DNA of 5,109 nucleotides. It comes from Acidobacteriota bacterium. GTDB lineage: Bacteria; Acidobacteriota; Vicinamibacteria; Vicinamibacterales; UBA8438. The stretch is from the NCBI GenBank assembly GCA_005778315.1, contig SXOW01000487.1, positions 1 through 5,109 on the forward strand. The letters are read 5' to 3'. Made by a program: the position numbers and the translations under genes. The notes under the pieces are model-generated. The model saw only the letters and a program-made list of their open reading frames with translations. It was not told where the DNA came from and ran no database searches. Below are positions 1 through 4,434 of the stretch, one piece after another; the stretch's first letter is position 1, and the number at the start of each line of letters is the position of its first letter.

Positions 1-512
1 AGAATGTAGTTGCAGGTGCCGTTCAGCACGCCCTGGATCCGATGGAGTCGATCGCCGGCAATGCCCTCTCGCAGCGACCGGACAATGGGCACACCGCCGG
101 CCACCGCGGCCTCGAACAGCAGGGGCCGGCCGGCCGCCTGCGCGCGCTGCGCCAGGGCCGGTCCGTCGTGCGCGATCACCTGCTTGTTGGCGGTCACCAC
201 CGCCATCCCTGCCGCAAGCGCCTGCTCCATCCACCCCCGGGCCGGGGACACCCCTCCAATGAGCTCCACCAGGACATCCGCGGAACCGTCGAGCAGATCG
301 GCGAAGTGCTCGGTCCAGATCACGCCCGGGGCCACCCAGTCCACCACTTTCCGGCTGACCGCGCGGTTACACACGTGCGTCAGCTGGAGCGCTGGGTGGA
401 TACCGCTCGACAGGATGCGAGCCACGGCCTCGCCGACCGTACCGAACCCGGCGATCGCAACCCGACACGGTCCGCTCTGCGTCCTTGTCCCCATCATCAC
501 CACACTGGTCAT
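1..512 (-). CDS. hom: Homoserine dehydrogenase, N-terminal part (runs off the left edge)
   Basis: Homoserine dehydrogenase reduces aspartate-4-semialdehyde to homoserine with NAD(P)H in the cytoplasm, at the branch leading to threonine and methionine. The minus-strand frame is open from the ATG at 512-510 to the window edge, giving about 170 residues of a protein usually near 430. Visible landmarks, in family order, are the Rossmann loop GFGTVG (residues 22-27), VELIGG (82-87), VTANKQVI (106-113), FEAAVAGGVPIVRSLREG (133-150) and the GVLNGTCNYIL segment (161-171). The catalytic Lys/Asp region and any ACT domain lie outside the window. The start is uncertain: an in-frame TAG lies just upstream, and the ATG codons at residues 6 and 7 would trim an unusual 16-residue leader before CRVAIAGFG. 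No strong Shine-Dalgarno is visible. The gene is divergent from murQ and has a terminator-like attenuator in its leader. Identification is firm; the start is not. Confidence 0.95.
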   Translation of the reverse strand, partial: MTSVVMMGTRTQSGPCRVAIAGFGTVGEAVARILSSGIHPALQLTHVCNRAVSRKVVDWVAPGVIWTEHFADLLDGSADVLVELIGGVSPARGWMEQALAAGMAVVTANKQVIAHDGPALAQRAQAAGRPLLFEAAVAGGVPIVRSLREGIAGDRLHRIQGVLNGTCNYI

Positions 513-553
513 GCTGAACGCCGACTCACCGACGCTCTGCTATCCGCCGCCGT

Positions 554-586
554 AAAAAAAAAGCCACCACCCGCGCGGATGATGGC
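554..586 (-). terminator. Intrinsic terminator in the hom leader (likely attenuator)
   Basis: Read on the minus strand, the arm GCCATCATCC (586-577), loop GCGC (576-573) and arm GGGTGGTGGC (572-563) form an uninterrupted 10-bp stem with two G-U pairs. Nine T follow directly (562-554), the standard form of a Rho-independent terminator. It ends about 40 bases before the hom start. No minus-strand gene lies immediately upstream, since murQ starts divergently at 854. It therefore most likely ends transcription inside the hom leader rather than after a gene. Confidence 0.85.
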
Positions 587-626
587 CCGTGTCGACTCTG
601 CCGTGTGGCTGACAGCTACATCACCC
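577..626 (-). promoter_or_regulatory. Candidate antiterminator competing with the hom leader terminator
   Basis: On the minus strand, GGGTGATG (626-619) pairs over eight consecutive positions (one G-U) with CATCATCC (584-577). That segment is most of the 5' arm of the terminator. The pairing continues past small bulges through GC (616-615) with GC (586-585) and TGTC (614-611) with GACA (593-590). The two structures cannot form together because they share 577-586, which is the arrangement expected of an attenuator. What controls the switch is not evident. The helices are seen by eye; no folding energies were computed. Confidence 0.55.
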
Positions 627-699
627 GACTGAACCGCGCTCGGCAAGCCGTCGCCCGAAGCACGATCGGGTCAGCGGACAGGTTCACGATCGTCAGCAT
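616..699 (-). CDS. Possible 27-residue leader peptide upstream of hom
   Basis: An ATG at 699-697 opens a 27-codon minus-strand frame starting MLTIVNLSADPIV and ending in FSRVM, with a TAG at 618-616. Its last codons and stop lie inside the left arm of the candidate antiterminator, as expected for ribosome-controlled attenuation. Against this, there is no clear Shine-Dalgarno, and the peptide has only scattered Thr, Ile, Val and Leu codons and a single internal-free run of none, unlike the Thr/Ile runs of the enterobacterial thr leader. It may be a chance frame over a structured RNA leader. It is listed because of its position only. Confidence 0.2.
   Translation of the reverse strand: MLTIVNLSADPIVLRATACRARFSRVM
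662..693 (-). repeat. 7-bp inverted repeat in the hom leader
   Basis: ACGATCG (662-668) and CGATCGT (687-693) are perfect inverse complements separated by 18 bases, so a transcript toward hom could form a 7-bp hairpin upstream of the antiterminator. CGATCG is itself palindromic and common in GC-rich DNA, so the repeat could be chance. It might equally be an operator half-site pair or the first hairpin of the attenuator leader. Confidence 0.4.
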
Positions 700-736
700 A
701 CCAGTCGCCAGAAACCACGGCACATATATCCCACCG

Positions 737-766
737 AGCTTAACTCCAGCGCCATCAGCCGGTCAA
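737..766 (-). promoter_or_regulatory. Weak candidate promoter for hom
   Basis: On the minus strand, TTGACC (766-761) matches the -35 consensus at five of six positions. After an 18-base spacer, TAAGCT (742-737) matches the -10 consensus at only three. Transcription would begin near 730 and include the whole attenuator leader. A competing candidate is TGGTATGCT (703-695), an extended -10 without a good -35. Neither is strong. Confidence 0.25.
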
Positions 767-791
767 CTCACGCCGGGAACGGCGCGGCTGG

Positions 792-820
792 TTGACACCC
801 ATCTGGGCGAAGAGTAGTAT
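792..820 (+). promoter_or_regulatory. Sigma70-type promoter for the murQ operon
   Basis: A perfect TTGACA (792-797) is followed by a 17-base spacer and TAGTAT (815-820), four of six to the -10 consensus and with the most conserved TA and final T present. Transcription would start near 826-828, leaving a leader of about 27 bases before the murQ ATG. That short leader is C-rich and has no visible Shine-Dalgarno. No operator-like repeat or regulator gene is seen beside it. Confidence 0.65.
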
Positions 821-853
821 CCGCCGCGATCGGCCTCGCCCCTGCCCGACACC

Positions 854-1813
854 ATGCCCACGCGTTCCAAATGGCAGTCACTCCCGACCGAAGCCATCAA
901 CCCCCGCACGTTGTCGATGGACCGCGCGTCCACCGAGGAGATCATCGCCCTGATGATCCAGGAAGACCGGCGCACCCTTGCGGCCGTGCAGCGCGAGCGG
1001 GCACGCATCGCGATCGGCGCGGAACTGATCACGGCAGCGTTGCGCACAGGGGGCCGGCTCGTGTTCGTGGGCGCCGGCACCAGCGGTCGCCTCGGCGTGC
1101 TCGAGGCGGCTGAGATGCTCCCGACGTTCGGGACTCCGGCACGTCTGGTGCAGGCGATCATGGCTGGCGGGCGCGACGCCTTCTTCAAACCTCGGGAAGG
1201 GGTCGAAGACAATTTTGAGGAGGGCGCTCGCGCGGCGAGCCGGCTGCGGTTGAGCCCCAAGGATGTCCTTGTCGGGGTTTCGGCCAGCGGCATGACCCAG
1301 TTCGTGCGCGGCGCCCTGACCCGCGCGCGCAGAGCCGGCGTCAAGATTATCTTCGTCACGTGCTGGCCGGGGTCCGAGTTGCAGACGTTCGTCGATGTCA
1401 TTATCGCGCCGGCCGTGGGCCCAGAGGTCATCGCGGGCTCGACACGGCTGAAGGCCGGGAGCGCCACCAAGATGGTGCTCAACATGCTCACTACCATCTC
1501 GATGGTGCACATCGGCAAGACCTACGGCAACCTGATGGTCGACGTCCAGACCGGCTCGGAACAGCGTCGGGATCGCGCCCGCGGGATCATTACGACGGTG
1601 AGTGGTCTCGACTATGACGCCGCCGGCACATTGCTGCGCCGCGCCCACTGGAACGTCAAGGCCGCCATCGTCATGCAGAAGACCGGCGACACCTACGTGC
1701 AGGCGCTCGCCCGTCTCAAGCGTGCCGACGACTCGGTCCGGCAAGCGATTGGCGAAGACGTCGAGCCACGTCTGCGCGAGCGGCTCGCCGGAGGCGGGCA
1801 CCCGGCGCGTTGA
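854..1813 (+). CDS. murQ: N-acetylmuramic acid 6-phosphate etherase (MurQ)
   Basis: MurQ cleaves the D-lactyl ether of MurNAc-6-phosphate to give GlcNAc-6-phosphate and D-lactate, the dedicated cytoplasmic step that returns cell-wall MurNAc to amino-sugar metabolism. The 319-residue product (E. coli MurQ is 298) is one SIS sugar-phosphate isomerase-type domain with a small helical C-terminus. Hallmarks are the N-terminal LPTEAINPRT and IDRxST-like SMDRAST, the phosphosugar loop GAGTSGRLG (73-81), the second SIS motif VSASGMTQFV (142-151), and the GSTRLKAGSATKMVLNML signature (195-212) followed by GNLMVD (225-230). Glu87 (in LEAAE) and Glu118 (in EGVED) match the E. coli catalytic positions Glu83 and Glu114, so the enzyme should be active. 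The ATG at 854 is supported by the aligned N-terminus and the promoter just upstream, although no Shine-Dalgarno is visible. It is first in a four-gene run, 12 bases before the next gene. Confidence 0.97.
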   Translation: MPTRSKWQSLPTEAINPRTLSMDRASTEEIIALMIQEDRRTLAAVQRERARIAIGAELITAALRTGGRLVFVGAGTSGRLGVLEAAEMLPTFGTPARLVQAIMAGGRDAFFKPREGVEDNFEEGARAASRLRLSPKDVLVGVSASGMTQFVRGALTRARRAGVKIIFVTCWPGSELQTFVDVIIAPAVGPEVIAGSTRLKAGSATKMVLNMLTTISMVHIGKTYGNLMVDVQTGSEQRRDRARGIITTVSGLDYDAAGTLLRRAHWNVKAAIVMQKTGDTYVQALARLKRADDSVRQAIGEDVEPRLRERLAGGGHPAR

Positions 1814-1825
1814 CACTCCGCGGCG

Positions 1826-3130
1826 GTGAGCGATAGAGTCCAAAGACTGCCCTGTCCACCACGAGTTGTATTCGCCGCCAGAACCGGTCGGTTGATGTCG
1901 GTCGCTGTCTGCGTCGGCGTGTTCCTGGCCACCTGCCTCGGTGTCTGTCGGCCGGCGGCTGCCCAGGATATCGCGGGGCTCTGGGTTCGGGAAGCATCCC
2001 TCGTCTCATCGGCCGCCATCCGTCAGCTCGTCGAGGATGCCTCGAGCGCTGGATTCACGACCCTGCTCGTCCAGGTCCCCGACCTCGCGCTTGAACACGA
2101 TCGCCCCCCGAGGTCACGCCGTGCGCCACAGGTAGCCGAGCCCGCGGATCGGTGGCATGTCCTGCTGTCAGAGGCTCGCCGGCGCCGCCTGGAGGTCCAT
2201 GCCTGGGTGGACGTGACCCGCGTCCGCGTCAGCGACGCCTCAGCGCCAGACCGGATCCCCGTCACTCGGCAGCACCCGGAATGGCTCATGGTGCCACGCG
2301 CGCTCGCGACCCGCCTCGCGCGCCTGGACCTGCGTGACCCCGCGCGACTTGCCGCACTAGTCGGCTGGACGTCCGAATCGCCGGAGAGGATCGAGAGTCT
2401 CCATGTCTCGCCGATCCTGCCAGCCGTCGTCGACCATCTGGACGCACAGTTGACTCGCCTGCTGAGTCGCTACGCGTTCGACGGCATACATCTGGATGGC
2501 GTGCAGTTTCCGAGCAGCGATTTCGACTACGGTCCAGCCGCCGTCGCGGCGTTCCGAGGCGACATCGCCGCCGGTCTCACCGACGCTCGGCGGCGCGACC
2601 TGGACACCCGGGCGGCGATCGACCCGCTGACCTACCCCGACGCGTTTCCGAGCGAGTGGAGTCGGTTTCGCCGCTCCACGATGACGGCGCTCGTCGCTCG
2701 ATTGGGAAACACCGTGCGACAGGCTCGCCGGAGTGTGCGGGTCAGCGTCTCGGTGGTCGCCGACCATGACGAGGCGCTTGGCCGGCGGCTGCAGGATTGG
2801 CGCACGTGGGTAGAAAACGGTTTTGTCGACGTCCTCTGTCTCCGACCCGGGATCGAGACATCGGAAGATTTTGAGCGCCAGGTGCGCGGGGCCAGCCAAT
2901 TTTCCAGCGGCGCGGACCTCTGGGTGGGCATCGCAGCCGGCCAGCTTCCGGCGGCCGACAGCGTCGATCGCATCCGGGCCGCGGGCCGTCTCGGTGTGGC
3001 TGGCGTCGTGATCTCGGCTTACGACACCGTCACGGACCGCGCGCGCATGCCACCGGATCATCTGCAGCACCTCGGTCGCGCGCTGAGCGCCCCGGTCGAC
3101 GCCGTAGAGACACCCCATGGGCTTCCTTGA
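1826..3130 (+). CDS. Secreted GHL10-like putative glycoside hydrolase
   Basis: The 434-residue product resembles the GHL10 family (formerly DUF187, YngK-like), TIM-barrel proteins predicted to hydrolyse glycans. A Sec signal is visible: ARTGRL, then a hydrophobic core (about 24-40) and CRPAAA-QD, with likely cleavage after residue 46, so it should act outside the cytoplasm. Family-like landmarks are GLWVREASL (51-59), the strand GFTTLLVQVPD (76-86), LEVHAWVDV (122-130), HPEWLM (150-155), LDLRDP (167-172), and the core YAFDGIHLDGVQFP (216-229) followed by DFDYGPAAVAAF. Asp219, His222 and Asp224 fit the usual DGIHLD pattern, but the usual Y-x-RYP that follows is GVQFP here. The start is a GTG 12 bases after the murQ stop; an ATG at 1895 would remove the positive n-region of the signal. 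Its place after murQ suggests a peptidoglycan or muropeptide substrate, which is inference only. Confidence 0.8.
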   Translation: MSDRVQRLPCPPRVVFAARTGRLMSVAVCVGVFLATCLGVCRPAAAQDIAGLWVREASLVSSAAIRQLVEDASSAGFTTLLVQVPDLALEHDRPPRSRRAPQVAEPADRWHVLLSEARRRRLEVHAWVDVTRVRVSDASAPDRIPVTRQHPEWLMVPRALATRLARLDLRDPARLAALVGWTSESPERIESLHVSPILPAVVDHLDAQLTRLLSRYAFDGIHLDGVQFPSSDFDYGPAAVAAFRGDIAAGLTDARRRDLDTRAAIDPLTYPDAFPSEWSRFRRSTMTALVARLGNTVRQARRSVRVSVSVVADHDEALGRRLQDWRTWVENGFVDVLCLRPGIETSEDFERQVRGASQFSSGADLWVGIAAGQLPAADSVDRIRAAGRLGVAGVVISAYDTVTDRARMPPDHLQHLGRALSAPVDAVETPHGLP

Positions 3131-3314
3131 TCTCGCCTTGCCGACCGGCCGGAGCACGGCGTTCACCGGTCTCGCCGCCGGTGGCGCCGTGATGTTGATG
3201 GGGCGCTTGCTGACAGGTGTCTCCTGGCAGTGGTCCGTCCTGATAGGCGCCAGCGTCACCTGGACGGCTGGCTGGCTGGCCGCGCGCCGGACCGAGGACC
3301 GCCATGGTGCGTAA
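3117..3314 (+). CDS. Small two-helix membrane protein, function unknown
   Basis: I do not recognise this 65-residue protein. Two hydrophobic segments are visible, about 15-33 (ending GGAVMLMGRLL) and 37-56 (SWQWSVLIGASVTWTAGWLA), joined by a very short turn. It ends with a charged tail (RRTEDRHGA), so it should be an inner-membrane hairpin. Its ATG lies inside the end of the hydrolase gene (14-base overlap) and its TAA lies inside the start of the serine hydrolase gene (11-base overlap). Such overlaps on both sides argue for a real, translationally coupled gene. No strong Shine-Dalgarno precedes it, which suggests re-initiation after the upstream gene. It could anchor a partner, help transport, or be a relic. 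Confidence 0.7.
   Translation: MGFLDLALPTGRSTAFTGLAAGGAVMLMGRLLTGVSWQWSVLIGASVTWTAGWLAARRTEDRHGA
3294..3298 (+). promoter_or_regulatory. Shine-Dalgarno for the serine hydrolase gene
   Basis: GAGGA lies five bases before the ATG at 3304, inside the coding sequence of the upstream small membrane protein. It supports that ATG and is the only clear ribosome-binding site in the operon. Confidence 0.6.
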
Positions 3315-4374
3315 CGACCCGTCCCGGTTCGCCCACGTGAGACGGCTCGTGCGCGAAGCGGTCGACCGACAGGCGTTCCCCTGCGCCACGCTGGAAGTCG
3401 GATGCAGCGACGGAATCCACCTGCAGGTGGCCTGCGGGGCCCAGACCTACGAGCCTTCGTCTGCGGCCGCCACCATGGACACAGTCTTCGATCTGGCTTC
3501 GCTGACCAAGGTGGTCGCGACCACCACGATCCTGATGGAACTCGTCGACCACGGTCGCATCTCCCTGGGCGACCCGGTGCGCCGTTGGAGTCCGTGGTGG
3601 CAGGGCGACGACCGGCGAACGGTTACGGTAGCCGACCTGCTCGAACATGCCAGCGGACTGACAGCACACCTCCCTTTCTATAGGGACCACACAGGACGCG
3701 CGGACTTCGAGCACGCCATTGCCACGCTTCCGCTGGAGTACCCGCCTCGAACCCGCTCCATCTACAGTGACCTCGGGTTTATTCTGCTCGGCTTTCTGGC
3801 GGCGGACGCCGCCGAAGGTCTCGGTCTCGACACGCGGTTCAGCGCGACGGCCAAACGGCTCGCGCTGGGCGATATCCGCTACCGGCCGCCTTCGGACTGG
3901 CGTCCGCGCATCGCGCCGACCGAAGTCGAACCGTGGCGGGGGCGCCTCCTGCGTGGCGAAGTGCACGACGAGAACGGTTGGGCGCTCGGCGGTATCGCCG
4001 GACACGCGGGGCTGTTCGGCACGGCGCCCGCGGTCGGACGCTTTGCCCAAGCCGTGCTGCAGACCCTCGGAGGTCGGCCGCGACTGGCACGTCCGGCGAC
4101 GCTGTCCCGCTTCCTCACCCCGACGAGGGTGCCCGGGAGCTCGCGGGCGCTCGGGTGGGACACCATGCGTCCCACCTCCTCGTGCGGCAGGCGCCTGTCT
4201 CCCGACGCCGTCGGCCACACCGGGTTCACGGGCACGTCACTGTGGATCGATCCTCGGCAGGACCTGTATGTCGTCTTGCTGACCAATCGGGTGCACCCCA
4301 CGCGTACCAACGAAGCGATTCTGGCGTTTCGGCCGATGCTGCACGACGCTGTCGTCGAGGCGGTTACCTCGTGA
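3304..4374 (+). CDS. Beta-lactamase-fold serine hydrolase, AmiE/YfeW-like (putative muropeptide amidase or peptidase)
   Basis: This 356-residue protein is one beta-lactamase/class C penicillin-binding-type domain. The nucleophile motif is S66-L-T-K69 within VFDLASLTKVVATT. The second motif reads Y154-S-D156 (in RSIYSDLGFILLG), corresponding to the YxN box. The third is H305-T-G307 (in GHTGFTGTSLWID), in place of KTG. VHDENGWALGGIAGHAGLFGTA (220-241) is typical of the YfeW/AmiE-like branch. B. subtilis AmiE, encoded near murQ, belongs to this fold and removes the peptide from MurNAc, so a muropeptide amidase role is a reasonable inference; a D-Ala-D-Ala carboxypeptidase or esterase is possible. 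The N-terminus has no signal peptide or membrane helix from this start, suggesting a cytoplasmic enzyme acting on imported muropeptides. It is last in the operon, overlapping the small membrane protein gene by 11 bases. Confidence 0.88.
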   Translation: MVRNDPSRFAHVRRLVREAVDRQAFPCATLEVGCSDGIHLQVACGAQTYEPSSAAATMDTVFDLASLTKVVATTTILMELVDHGRISLGDPVRRWSPWWQGDDRRTVTVADLLEHASGLTAHLPFYRDHTGRADFEHAIATLPLEYPPRTRSIYSDLGFILLGFLAADAAEGLGLDTRFSATAKRLALGDIRYRPPSDWRPRIAPTEVEPWRGRLLRGEVHDENGWALGGIAGHAGLFGTAPAVGRFAQAVLQTLGGRPRLARPATLSRFLTPTRVPGSSRALGWDTMRPTSSCGRRLSPDAVGHTGFTGTSLWIDPRQDLYVVLLTNRVHPTRTNEAILAFRPMLHDAVVEAVTS

Positions 4375-4381
4375 CGGGTCG

Positions 4382-4412
4382 GGCCTGCGTCGACACCAGG
4401 CCGGCGCAGGCT
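4382..4412. terminator. GC-rich hairpin between convergent genes, possible bidirectional terminator
   Basis: GCCTGCG (4383-4389) and CGCAGGC (4405-4411) form a perfect 7-bp stem. It extends by a G-T pair outside and T-G, C-G and G-C pairs inside, leaving a 9-base loop. It starts eight bases after the serine hydrolase stop and lies before the end of the convergent PKD gene. No T-run follows on either strand, so this is not a textbook intrinsic terminator. Its position in a 60-bp convergent gap is the main argument. Confidence 0.45.
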
Positions 4413-4434
4413 GACCGAGCGTCATTCCAGTCGA

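Larger units (their letters stand above)
513..853. other. Divergent hom-murQ intergenic region
   Basis: This 341-bp stretch has no convincing protein gene. It holds a promoter for murQ near its right end, a possible weak promoter for hom, a 7-bp inverted repeat (662-668 with 687-693), a possible short leader ORF, and a terminator/antiterminator pair facing hom. A 70-codon plus-strand frame crosses it but overlaps the murQ promoter and these RNA structures, and it resembles no family I recognise. Confidence 0.8.

Noticed and set aside
554..586. T-box element, because of the GGGTGG sequence in the terminator
   Set aside because: In a T-box the conserved AGGGUGGNACCGCG lies on the antiterminator side, and a specifier hairpin lies upstream. 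Here GGGTGGTGGC is the 3' arm of the terminator and no specifier-loop architecture is evident.
10..632. Two plus-strand open frames of 181 and 196 codons over the left end
   Set aside because: They lie antisense to clear homoserine dehydrogenase motifs, have low-complexity Arg/Pro/His-rich composition, and resemble no family. They are GC-rich shadow frames.
513..700. SAM-type riboswitch controlling hom
   Set aside because: I could not find the conserved core segments of SAM-I or SAM-II leaders. A covariance-model search would decide it.
693..755. 20-codon minus-strand frame (starts MALELSSVGYM) upstream of hom
   Set aside because: It ends well before the antiterminator, has no ribosome-binding site and no telling codon run, so it is a poorer leader-peptide candidate than the frame at 616-699.
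605..817. 70-codon plus-strand frame in the intergenic region
   Set aside because: It starts at a GTG without a ribosome-binding site, runs over the hom leader structures, and ends at the murQ -10 region. The promoter inside its end makes it unlikely.
878..1843. 321-codon minus-strand frame opposite murQ
   Set aside because: MurQ motifs are unmistakable on the plus strand. The antisense frame is rich in Arg, His, Gly and Asp with no recognisable domain, as expected for a complement of high-GC coding DNA.
3256..4218. 320-codon minus-strand frame opposite the serine hydrolase
   Set aside because: It overlays the SxxK and HTG motifs of a clear beta-lactamase-fold protein and has shadow-like composition.
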